From: Hyphomicrobiales bacterium
GTDB taxonomy: Bacteria; Pseudomonadota; Alphaproteobacteria; Rhizobiales; Methyloligellaceae
Length of the DNA: 36,679 nucleotides
Assembly: GCA_021775595.1 (NCBI GenBank)
Contig: JAJFHN010000052.1
Location: forward strand, 1-36,679
Direction of reading: 5' to 3'
Shown here: positions 16,912 through 23,683 of the stretch, piece after piece
Layout: each line of letters begins with the position of its first letter
How positions within the stretch are numbered: position 1 is the stretch's first letter
Made by a program: the position numbers and the translations under genes
Notes under the pieces: model-generated
Databases searched by the model: none
Told to the model about the DNA's origin: nothing
Seen by the model: only the letters and a program-made list of their open reading frames with translations

Positions 16912-18177
16912 CTAGCTGTCGAAACGGGTCATGATAAGGGATGCATTCGTACCGCCAAATCCGAACGAATTGCTCAAAACCGTGTTGATCTCCCGTTTGC
17001 GCGCCTTATGCGGAACGAGATCGATCGCCGTATCAACGGTCGGATTGTCCAGGTTAAGCGTTGGCGGCGCGATATTGTCGCGAATTGCCAGGGCGGAAAA
17101 AATCGCTTCGACCGCACCGGCGGCGCCGAGCAAGTGCCCAACGGCCGATTTTGTCGAGGACATTGACAACTTACCAGCCGCATTGCCGAACAGGCGCTCT
17201 ACCGCGCCCAATTCGATTTCGTCACCCATCGGGGTCGAAGTGCCATGAGCGTTTACGTAGTCGATATCAGCAACATCGATGCCGGCGCGCTTGAGCGCCG
17301 CGCTCATGCAGCGGTGGGGGCCATCGCCGTCTTCGGCCGGTGCGGTGATGTGGTACGCGTCTCCCGAGAGCCCATAACCGATGATCTCCGCATAAATCGT
17401 CGCACCGCGTGCCTTGGCGTGTTCCAGCTCCTCGAGAACGACGACGCCCGCGCCCTCACCCATTACAAATCCGTCGCGATCTTTGTCATAGGGTCGCGAA
17501 GCCCGTTCGGGCGCATCGTTGAAAGCGGTAGAGAGGGCGCGGCAGGCAGCGAAGCCCGCGATCGCAAGGCGGCAAATCGGCGATTCGGTCCCGCCGGCCA
17601 CCATCACATCAGCATCATCAAGCGCGATCAACCGCGAGGCGTCGCCAATAGCATGCGCTCCGGTCGAGCACGCGGTAACGACGGAGTGATTTGGACCTCT
17701 CAAACCATGCTTTATCGAGACATGGCCCGAAGCCAGGTTGATCAGTCGACCAGGTATGAAAAAGGGGCTGATTCGGCGCGGACCCTTTTCGGCTAACAGA
17801 AGCGAGGCTTTCTCAATGCCTTGCAGTCCGCCGATGCCCGAGCCGATTAGGACGCCAGTTCGGACTTGCGCCTCGCGGTCTTGGGGATGCCAGTCGGCGC
17901 TGTCAAGCGCCTGATCGGCGGCAGCCATGGCGTAGATGATGAATTCATCGACCTTGCGCTGCTCTTTGGGCTCTGCCCAGTCGTCGGGATTGAAGGTGCC
18001 GTTGCTGCCATCACCGCGCGGGATCTGGCAGGCCACCTGGCAGGCCAAGTCAGACACTTCGAAATTATCGATGCGCGTCGCAGCGTTTTCGCCCGCGATC
18101 AGGCGGCTCCACGACTCTTCGACGCCGCTCCCCAGCGGCGAAACCATGCCCATCCCCGTGATGACGACGCGTCGCAT
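16912..18177 (-). CDS. fabF: Beta-ketoacyl-ACP synthase II FabF
   Basis: Condensing enzyme that elongates acyl-ACP with malonyl-ACP in type II fatty acid synthesis. It has 421 residues and the intact thiolase-fold active site: nucleophile C170 in VVTACSTGAH, H311 in NAHGTSTPMGD, and K343 and H348 in STKSAVGHLLGAAG. The N-terminal RRVVITGMGMVSPLG is canonical. It lies 131 bases downstream of acpP, its carrier protein, on the same strand, in the fabD-fabG-acpP-fabF order. Expression relative to acpP may be reduced by the hairpins in that gap. Confidence 0.97.
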   Translation of the reverse strand: MRRVVITGMGMVSPLGSGVEESWSRLIAGENAATRIDNFEVSDLACQVACQIPRGDGSNGTFNPDDWAEPKEQRKVDEFIIYAMAAADQALDSADWHPQDREAQVRTGVLIGSGIGGLQGIEKASLLLAEKGPRRISPFFIPGRLINLASGHVSIKHGLRGPNHSVVTACSTGAHAIGDASRLIALDDADVMVAGGTESPICRLAIAGFAACRALSTAFNDAPERASRPYDKDRDGFVMGEGAGVVVLEELEHAKARGATIYAEIIGYGLSGDAYHITAPAEDGDGPHRCMSAALKRAGIDVADIDYVNAHGTSTPMGDEIELGAVERLFGNAAGKLSMSSTKSAVGHLLGAAGAVEAIFSALAIRDNIAPPTLNLDNPTVDTAIDLVPHKARKREINTVLSNSFGFGGTNASLIMTRFDS

Positions 18178-18219
18178 GAGCTAATCGATTAACGTGCTGT
18201 TCGGTTGACGTGATCTATC

Positions 18220-18265
18220 GCCAACGCGGTGTTGGCTGCGAAAATGGCGTGCAAGCACGCCAACA
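18220..18265 (-). promoter_or_regulatory. Hairpin cluster between acpP and fabF (possible attenuator)
   Basis: Three complementary pairings lie in the 131-base gap. GGCGTGC (18246-18252) and GCACGCC (18255-18261) form a perfect 7-base stem; on the minus-strand transcript it is followed by AUUUUC, so it resembles a weak terminator. GCCAAC (18220-18225) and GTTGGC (18231-18236) form a second hairpin. TGTTGGC (18230-18236) is also perfectly complementary to GCCAACA (18259-18265), which would block both other stems. Partial termination here would explain more acpP than fabF mRNA, as expected for an abundant carrier protein. This is inference from sequence only. Confidence 0.4.
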
Positions 18266-18308
18266 TTAAAACGTATCTTGGAAGCTTTGGCGATTCAGGT
18301 GGACCACC

Positions 18309-18545
18309 CTAGCCAGAATTCTTTTCGAGAAATCTAATGGCGTCGCCAACGGTGAGAATTGTCTCAGCAGCGTCATCCGGAATCTCGCAACCGAATTCCT
18401 CTTCAAATGCCATGACAAGCTCGACCGTATCCAGACTATCGGCGCCGAGATCGTCAATGAAGCTGGCTTTGTCGGTCACCTTTTCGGCTTCTACGCCAAG
18501 GTGCTCAACGACGATTTTTGTAACGCGTTCCTGAATCTCGCTCAT
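18309..18545 (-). CDS. acpP: Acyl carrier protein
   Basis: Small acidic cytosolic carrier that holds growing fatty acyl chains on a 4'-phosphopantetheine arm. It has 78 residues, exactly the usual size. The attachment serine is S37 in the DSL motif ([18 protein letters not shown]), and the four-helix pattern is complete. The ATG at 18545 was chosen because it gives the canonical MSEIQERV start and has GGCGGAGAA directly upstream; an in-frame reading from 18596 would add 17 residues unlike any ACP. It lies between fabG and fabF. A 243-base gap upstream suggests its own promoter. Confidence 0.97.
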   Translation of the reverse strand: MSEIQERVTKIVVEHLGVEAEKVTDKASFIDDLGADSLDTVELVMAFEEEFGCEIPDDAAETILTVGDAIRFLEKNSG

Positions 18546-18788
18546 TTCTCCGCCTCTACACTCATTGTCCTCATTCCCTGCACTCGGCACGGCCACGCCA
18601 CTTGCTAAATTAGCCCAGCCCCAATGGCGATCTATTCAGTCTGACTGCACCAGCCGTGCAATGCGATGAAAAGGCACGCGGACCGTCTGCCCCCTATGAT
18701 GCGGCGGCTTGGTAACACACTTCATTGCCTTTGACCAGAAGCCGAAATCGACCTCTCGCAACTGTTGAGCACTGCGCTGATTCTGCTG
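18546..18788. other. fabG-acpP intergenic region
   Basis: A 243-base gap upstream of acpP on the minus strand, large for this compact cluster. It most likely carries an acpP promoter. A TTGCAC sequence followed by an AT-richer stretch can be read on the minus strand near 18640-18660, but the -10 match is weak. No supported ORF or strong hairpin was found. Confidence 0.4.
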
Positions 18789-19526
18789 TCATACCATCAC
18801 CATTCCACCATTCACATGAATGGTTTGTCCTGTGACATAACGCGCTTCATCGCTGGCCAAATAAACCGCCGATGCGGCCACGTCCTCGGGCGTGCCAAAG
18901 GCGCCCGACGGAATAGCCGCTGCGATCATTTCCACCTGTTTTTCATTCAGTGCAAGCGTCATTGCCGTCTCAATGAAACCCGGCGCTATGCAATTGGCGG
19001 TAATGCCGCGCGCGGCGATTTCACGGGCCAGGGACTTCGTCATGCCGACCATGCCCGCTTTCGATGCCGAATAGTTCGGCTGTCCCGGGTTTCCGATGAC
19101 GCCGCTGATCGACGCAATGTTGACGATTCGCCCTTTGCGCCGGCGCATCATGCCGCGCAGTGCGCCGCGAATAAGCGTGAAGACGGATGTCAAATTGACG
19201 GCGATGACGTCGTCCCACTCCTCATCCTTCATACGCATAAACAGATTGTCATGCGTGATGCCGGCATTGTTGACCAAGATTTCAAGTTCGCCCACGGCTT
19301 CGTCGGCGCGACCGGCCAATTCGGCCACCGCCGCGCGGTCGCGCAAATCACACGGCAAAACATGAACATTGCCGCCAAGCTCTTTCGCCAGCTCTTGAAG
19401 GCGTTCCTCTCGCGTACCGGAAATTGCGACCGTCGCGCCCGATTGGTGTAACGCCTTGGCGATCGCCCCGCCGATACCGCCCGTCGCGCCCGTTACCAGC
19501 GCACCCTTGCCCGAAAGATCAAACAT
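18789..19526 (-). CDS. fabG: 3-oxoacyl-ACP reductase FabG
   Basis: NADPH-dependent reductase of 3-oxoacyl-ACP, the second step of each elongation cycle. It has 245 residues and the classical short-chain dehydrogenase layout: TGATGGIG (12-19), NNAG (86-89), catalytic S139, Y152 and K156 in the SISG...NYSASKAG region, and the C-terminal GQTIHVNGGMVM typical of FabG. Numbering is shifted by one from E. coli FabG (S138, Y151, K155). It starts 15 bases after fabD ends and is surely in the same transcript. The context next to acpP supports FabG over other dehydrogenases. Confidence 0.96.
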   Translation of the reverse strand: MFDLSGKGALVTGATGGIGGAIAKALHQSGATVAISGTREERLQELAKELGGNVHVLPCDLRDRAAVAELAGRADEAVGELEILVNNAGITHDNLFMRMKDEEWDDVIAVNLTSVFTLIRGALRGMMRRRKGRIVNIASISGVIGNPGQPNYSASKAGMVGMTKSLAREIAARGITANCIAPGFIETAMTLALNEKQVEMIAAAIPSGAFGTPEDVAASAVYLASDEARYVTGQTIHVNGGMVMV

Positions 19527-19541
19527 GCGATCCCTTTCCTC

Positions 19542-20495
19542 TCAGCCTTGGCCAGCCAGCGCGGTCGTGGCGGCGTCAATCTCGTCAGGGCCGCCGATTG
19601 CAACGGCATCCAGCGACCGGTCGATACGCCGCGCCAACCCGGTGAGCACGCGTCCCGCCCCGATTTCATAAACCCGCGTGATCCCATGATCCACCATATA
19701 ACCAACCGATTCGCGCCAGCGCACGACCGCAGTCACTTGCTGTACCAGCAGATTTCGAATGTCATCGGGATCGCTGACCTCACCGGCCGTCACGTTTGCG
19801 ATCAGCGGAACAACGGGCGATGCGATTGCGACATTTGCGAGCGCTTCTTGCATGGCTTCTGCGGCCGGTTGCATCAAGCTGCAGTGAAAGGGCGCACTCA
19901 CCGGTAACAGCACGGCGCGCCGGACCCCGAAGTCCGCCGACATGGCAATCGCCCTGTCGATTGCCCCGGCGCTTCCCGAGATAACGACCTGCCCGGGCGC
20001 ATTGTCGTTGGCGGCTGCACAGACATCATCTTGTGCTGCTGCCTCTGCCAGGCGTTGAGCGTCTTCCAATTCAGCTCCCAGCAGCGCTGCCATCGCGCCC
20101 TCACCCACCGGCACCGCAGCCTGCATGGCTTGGCCGCGCGTGCGCAACAGCCGAGCGGTATCTGCCAGTCCCAGCGCGCCGGCCGCCGCCAATGCTGAAT
20201 ATTCGCACAGGGAATGTCCCGCCACGTATTTGGCCGATGTCTCGAGCGCAATACCATTGTCTTGCGTCAGCACAGCCATCGCGGCGAGCGACACCGCCAT
20301 CAGCGCTGGTTGCGCGTTTTCGGTCAGCGTAAGGGTCTCTTCAGGCCCGTCCCACATGATGGTCGAGAGTTTGTGGCCCAGCGCATCGTCGACCTCGTCG
20401 AAAACGGCGCGCGCGCTGGCATGCGACTGGGCAAGTTCGGCGCCCATTCCGACGTGCTGGCTTCCTTGGCCTGGAAATGTAAATGCGTCACTCAT
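19542..20495 (-). CDS. fabD: Malonyl-CoA:ACP transacylase FabD
   Basis: Transfers malonyl from CoA to ACP, supplying extender units. It has 317 residues, close to the usual 310. Visible are FTFPGQGSQHVGMG at the N-terminus, the nucleophile S95, arginine R120 in the RTRGQAMQ segment and the catalytic H204 in APFHCSLM. The nucleophile elbow reads GHSLC (93-97) instead of the usual GHSLG; the codon is TGC on the minus strand. Everything else looks intact, so activity is likely but worth checking. It is the first gene of the minus-strand fab cluster and is divergent from rpsF. Confidence 0.95.
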   Translation of the reverse strand: MSDAFTFPGQGSQHVGMGAELAQSHASARAVFDEVDDALGHKLSTIMWDGPEETLTLTENAQPALMAVSLAAMAVLTQDNGIALETSAKYVAGHSLCEYSALAAAGALGLADTARLLRTRGQAMQAAVPVGEGAMAALLGAELEDAQRLAEAAAQDDVCAAANDNAPGQVVISGSAGAIDRAIAMSADFGVRRAVLLPVSAPFHCSLMQPAAEAMQEALANVAIASPVVPLIANVTAGEVSDPDDIRNLLVQQVTAVVRWRESVGYMVDHGITRVYEIGAGRVLTGLARRIDRSLDAVAIGGPDEIDAATTALAGQG

Positions 20496-20649
20496 GGAAC
20501 CACCGCACCGAGGTTGGCGTGCGTCGAATCGAACCGTTTACCGGAATTTTGGGCACCGAATTGTCCCCCGGCCAAAGACACCGATTGGCCCGGCCTGTCA
20601 AGCGTCTGCTGCGCGCATCCGCGCTCGCTATAATGGGTGGCTGACGCGG

Positions 20650-20677
20650 TTGCAAAGTCGCGCCAAACGCGTATAAG
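20650..20677 (+). promoter_or_regulatory. Candidate rpsF operon promoter
   Basis: TTGCAA at 20650-20655 and TATAAG at 20672-20677 are separated by 16 bases, a good sigma70-like match. Transcription would start near 20684 and give a leader of about 180 bases before the S6 start. An upstream TATAAT at 20629-20634 is an alternative -10 element. Confidence 0.5.
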
Positions 20678-20791
20678 TGCGGCCATCAATGCTCCGGTTG
20701 GGGGCTGAACGAAGGGCCGTGCGCCTTCTTGGCGCCGGTGAGATCGCAGACGCGGTCCAGCCTTCGGTGTCTCCGCTCTTTTGGGGTCTGA

Positions 20792-20823
20792 CTTGAGCCT
20801 TTCCCACGACCTTTGGGCTCAAG
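20792..20823 (+). promoter_or_regulatory. Hairpin in the rpsF leader
   Basis: CTTGAGCC (20792-20799) and GGCTCAAG (20816-20823) are perfect 8-base complements around a 16-base loop, ending 42 bases before the S6 start. In several bacteria the S6:S18 complex binds its own leader RNA to control this operon, so the position is suggestive. I do not see the CCG element described for those leaders inside this loop, so the autoregulatory role is only a guess. Confidence 0.4.
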
Positions 20824-20865
20824 AGGGGCTATGCGCCGGGCAAGACGGAAGGAAAGGCAGACCAT

Positions 20866-21381
20866 ATGCCGCTTTACGAGCATGTATTCCTTGCGCGCCA
20901 AGACATCTCGGCGCAGCAGGTCGAAGCTTTGCTGGAGACCTTTAAGTCGGTCATAACCGAGCACGAGGGCACGGTGAGCAAATCCGAGTATTGGGGACTT
21001 AGGTCCCTGGCCTACCGCATCAAGAAAAAACGCAAAGCGCACTATGCGCTGATGAATATCGATGCGCCCCATGCAGCCGTCGCAGAAATGGAGCGCCGCA
21101 TGCGCATCGAAGGCGATGTGATCCGGTTTTTGACGCTTCGTGTCGACGAGCACGAGGACGAGCCGTCGGTAATGATGAAACGCCAAGATCGCGACGATCG
21201 GCGCGGCCCTCGCGGCGACCGGGATGATCATCGGCGCGGCCCCCGCCCTGACCGCGAAGCGCCCGGGAAACCCGCAGCTGAAAAGCCAGCCGGCGACATA
21301 GAGAAACCTGCAGCTGAAAAGCCAGCCAGCGACGTTGAGAAACCGGCCGCTGCTGAGCCAACGGAAAGTGACGCCACATGA
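20866..21381 (+). CDS. rpsF: 30S ribosomal protein S6 with long C-terminal tail
   Basis: Small-subunit platform protein that binds S18 and 16S rRNA. The first 95 or so residues form the normal S6 ferredoxin-like fold ([40 protein letters not shown]). The total of 171 residues exceeds the E. coli form (about 130). The tail starts with an Arg/Asp-rich stretch (about 105-130) and continues with a tandem 12-residue repeat [12 protein letters not shown] (135-146, 147-158) and a third partial copy. Tails on S6 are common in alphaproteobacteria; the repeat is more particular. The stop overlaps the rpsR start (ATGA). Confidence 0.95.
   Translation: MPLYEHVFLARQDISAQQVEALLETFKSVITEHEGTVSKSEYWGLRSLAYRIKKKRKAHYALMNIDAPHAAVAEMERRMRIEGDVIRFLTLRVDEHEDEPSVMMKRQDRDDRRGPRGDRDDHRRGPRPDREAPGKPAAEKPAGDIEKPAAEKPASDVEKPAAAEPTESDAT
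21268..21354 (+). repeat. 36-base tandem repeat inside rpsF
   Basis: Two adjacent 36-base units, 21268-21303 and 21304-21339, agree at 32 of 36 positions by eye and encode [12 protein letters not shown] and [13 protein letters not shown] third, degraded copy starts at 21340 (KPAAAEP). The length is a multiple of three, so copy number can change without a frameshift. Confidence 0.8.
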
Positions 21382-21623
21382 GCATCGCCCAAATGCCGGT
21401 TCGCCGGTCGTTCAATCGCCGCCGCAAGACCTGCCCGTTTTCTGGCGATAGCTCGCCGAAGATTGACTACAAGGACGTGAAGCTGCTCCAGCGGTTCATC
21501 TCGGAACGCGGCAAGATCGTACCAAGCCGCATCACCGCCGTGTCGGCCATCAAGCAACGCGAGTTGGCGCGCGCGATAAAGCGGTCGCGTTACCTGGGAT
21601 TGTTGCCATATTTGACTGATTGA
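21378..21623 (+). CDS. rpsR: 30S ribosomal protein S18
   Basis: Small-subunit protein that pairs with S6 on the platform. It has 81 residues with the conserved RRKTCPF...[50 protein letters not shown] pattern, continuous over almost the whole protein. The ATG overlaps the rpsF TGA by four bases, so translation is coupled and keeps S6 and S18 equimolar. The downstream gap of 78 bases holds a palindrome. Confidence 0.97.
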   Translation: MSIAQMPVRRSFNRRRKTCPFSGDSSPKIDYKDVKLLQRFISERGKIVPSRITAVSAIKQRELARAIKRSRYLGLLPYLTD

Positions 21624-21651
21624 TCGAGCCGATCGGCCCATGGTTGGGTTG

Positions 21652-21663
21652 GCGCATGCGCCT
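21652..21663 (+). terminator. Palindrome after rpsR (weak terminator or processing site)
   Basis: A perfect 12-base palindrome GGCGCATGCGCC followed by TTCTCT lies between rpsR and the DUF2232 gene. As RNA it can form only a short stem, so termination would be partial at best. It could lower expression of the membrane protein relative to the ribosomal proteins. Confidence 0.25.
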
Positions 21664-21701
21664 TCTCTAACCGCTTAACGAAAGCGGGACAGCTGAGCAC
21701 T

Positions 21702-22691
21702 ATGACCTCTTCGTATTCCATTGCAGGGCTTGCCGGCGTGATTTCGGCGCTGTTGTTTGCCACGGCGACCGCCGGAAATATGTTGGCGGTGCCGTTGTTC
21801 TATCTGGCGCCCTTGCCAATTTTTCTGGTCGGCTTCGGCTGGGGCCTCCAGCCGGCTCTTGTTGCTGGCGCGGTCGGAGCGTTGGTTCTGCTTCCCCTCT
21901 CGGGCCCGGTATTTGGACTGGGCTATGCCGTGACGCTCGCCGCGCCTGCCGGGTTTTTGACTTATTTGGCGCTGCTCTCGCGCGACACCGGTCAACAGGC
22001 CTCCTCCGATTCGGGCGAACAGGCGGACGTCGAATGGTATCCGCCCGGCAAGCTTGTCATTTGGGCTGCCGTCATTGCTGGCACGCTGACTGCCCTGACC
22101 ATTCCGGTCTTTGGTATGGATGCCGAGAGCTATTACGCCGCGCTTCAGACCATGATCGAAGAAACGGTGCTGAAAGACGTCGAGGCGAACCTGCCCACAC
22201 CGCTTGACGCGGACCAAATGCTGGCGCTGACCGCGTTCCTGGTGCGCGCCCTTCCCGCTGTCTCATCCATCATTTGGTTTCTCGCGGTTGTACTCAATAT
22301 GTGGGCAGCGAGCCGTCTGGTCGAACTGATTGGGCGCAGCCTACGCCCCCGGTCGCGTATTGAGGCGATGGTTTACCCCCAGGAATTTTCGCTGGCATTC
22401 GTCGCCATACTGTTTTTGAGCATGATGGGCGGCATGTTCGGCATCATCGCCACCGGATTCGCCGGCGCCTTCATCATGGCGTTCGTGCTGTTGGGCCTCG
22501 CGGTCATTCATTCTCTCAGCCATGCAGCGACCAGGCTCCGTCCGATTCTTCTCTCCATGCTTTATATGGGGCTTGTCCTGTTCGGTTGGATCGTATTGAT
22601 CATCGCTACGATCGGCATCGCTGAGCCAACATTCAAACTGCGGGAAAAATTTGCCAACCCGGCCACACCAACCAATCGCGGCGGCGGCTGA
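21702..22691 (+). CDS. DUF2232 family membrane protein
   Basis: Polytopic inner-membrane protein of 329 residues, function unknown. Hydrophobic helices are seen at about residues 7-28, 28-50, 50-68 and 72-92, then after a polar loop at about 115-135, 185-210, 228-270 (two helices) and 285-310. The fit to DUF2232 (related to YybS of Firmicutes) rests on the membrane pattern and on its position between rpsR and rplI, where this family is found in many alphaproteobacteria. The ATG at 21702 has only a weak ribosome site. No catalytic motif was recognised. Confidence 0.8.
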   Translation: MTSSYSIAGLAGVISALLFATATAGNMLAVPLFYLAPLPIFLVGFGWGLQPALVAGAVGALVLLPLSGPVFGLGYAVTLAAPAGFLTYLALLSRDTGQQASSDSGEQADVEWYPPGKLVIWAAVIAGTLTALTIPVFGMDAESYYAALQTMIEETVLKDVEANLPTPLDADQMLALTAFLVRALPAVSSIIWFLAVVLNMWAASRLVELIGRSLRPRSRIEAMVYPQEFSLAFVAILFLSMMGGMFGIIATGFAGAFIMAFVLLGLAVIHSLSHAATRLRPILLSMLYMGLVLFGWIVLIIATIGIAEPTFKLREKFANPATPTNRGGG

Positions 22692-22724
22692 GCGCGCCGG
22701 ACATCGATTTTCGGGAGTATCGAC

Positions 22725-23459
22725 ATGCAAGTGATCTTATTGGAACGCATTCGCAGGCTTGGACAGATGGGCGATGTGGTCACCGTCAAGGATGGTTATG
22801 CCCGCAATTTTCTTCTGCCGCACGGCAAGGCATTGCACGCAACGCCAGCCAACCGCGACCGCTTTGAAAACGAAAAGGTCACTCTTGAAGCGGCCAATCT
22901 CGAAGCAAAATCCGAAGCCGATGGCGTCGCCAAGTCGCTCGATGGCAGCAGCTTCGTGATGATCCGCCAGGCGAGTGAAACCGGACAGCTGTTTGGTTCG
23001 GTCACCACGCGCGATGTCGCCCTCGAGATCAAAAATACGGGCGTCATTTTGGAGCGCCGCCAAGTGATGCTCGACAAGCCAATCAAGAGCCTCGGCATTT
23101 ACGAACTCACAGTGGCGCTTCATCCAGAAGTCGACTGCACCGTTTCCGTCAATGTCGCCCGTTCGGCCGATGAGGCCGAACGCCAAGCCCGCGGTGAGGA
23201 TATCCTGGCCGAAGAACAGGACGAGGTGGAAGAAACTGCCGTCGCGGTCGAGGAAATATTCGAGGATGAGGAGCTGGCCCGCGAGGCAGCGGCCGAGATC
23301 GCCGAGGATACGGTCGAGGATGCAGGCGACGCCGCCCCGCCCCAAGCCAAAAGCGCACCCGAGGTGCCTGACGATGATGAACCAGCGGCGGCGTCGGCAG
23401 ATGAAGTCGAGAGTGATGCATCCGACGATGCCGAGCACGAGGCCGCGGAGCAAAAGTAA
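22725..23459 (+). CDS. rplI: 50S ribosomal protein L9 with long acidic tail
   Basis: Large-subunit protein at the base of the L1 stalk. The N-terminal domain ([36 protein letters not shown]) is canonical, followed by the connecting helix and the C-terminal domain to about residue 148 ([33 protein letters not shown]). The remaining 95 or so residues are an unusually long tail dominated by Glu, Asp and Ala and very likely disordered. E. coli L9 has about 149 residues; alphaproteobacterial L9 often carries a shorter tail, so 244 is long. CGGGAG lies upstream of the ATG. Confidence 0.95.
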   Translation: MQVILLERIRRLGQMGDVVTVKDGYARNFLLPHGKALHATPANRDRFENEKVTLEAANLEAKSEADGVAKSLDGSSFVMIRQASETGQLFGSVTTRDVALEIKNTGVILERRQVMLDKPIKSLGIYELTVALHPEVDCTVSVNVARSADEAERQARGEDILAEEQDEVEETAVAVEEIFEDEELAREAAAEIAEDTVEDAGDAAPPQAKSAPEVPDDDEPAAASADEVESDASDDAEHEAAEQK

Positions 23460-23683
23460 AAAAACGCGCAAATCCAGGGTCGATTGAGCCGTCGATTGGG
23501 GAAGGTGTCCGCCCTCACCTTGCATCTGATGGCGTCGCCCTAACCCGCAATTGTGGATCGACATTCAGCGCCTTTTGCAAGACCAATTTTTGCACCCTGT
23601 GAATAGCGGGTATTGCGCTGATAACTTGCCGATTGGGCGTATCGCTTGGTGTGTCGAGAATCGAATCGCGTATTGTGCCGCCC
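23460..23683. other. rplI-dnaB intergenic region
   Basis: 224 bases between the ribosomal block and dnaB. AAGGTG (23502-23507) and CACCTT (23516-23521) form a 6-base hairpin about 40 bases after rplI, but no T-run follows. A dnaB promoter should be here; only weak TTGCAC- and TTGCGC-like elements were seen near 23590-23620. No supported gene. Confidence 0.4.

Larger units (their letters stand above)
20496..20865. promoter_or_regulatory. Divergent fabD / rpsF control region
   Basis: A 370-base gap with no supported gene, holding promoters for both directions. For fabD, a perfect TTGACA lies on the minus strand at 20596-20601, about 100 bases before the start, but the matching -10 is poor. For rpsF, a perfect TATAAT sits on the plus strand at 20629-20634 without a good -35, and a better-balanced pair lies at 20650-20677. 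The part from about 20685 to 20865 would be the rpsF leader; it contains an 8-base hairpin and ends in a purine-rich ribosome site (GGAAGGAAAGG). Confidence 0.55.

Noticed and set aside
18546-18596. N-terminal extension of acpP by 17 residues
   Set aside because: ACP is about 78 residues and starts MSEIQ; the inner ATG has a strong ribosome site.
23502-23521. Hairpin after rplI as a terminator
   Set aside because: Six-base stem without a T-run; mentioned in the gap description only.
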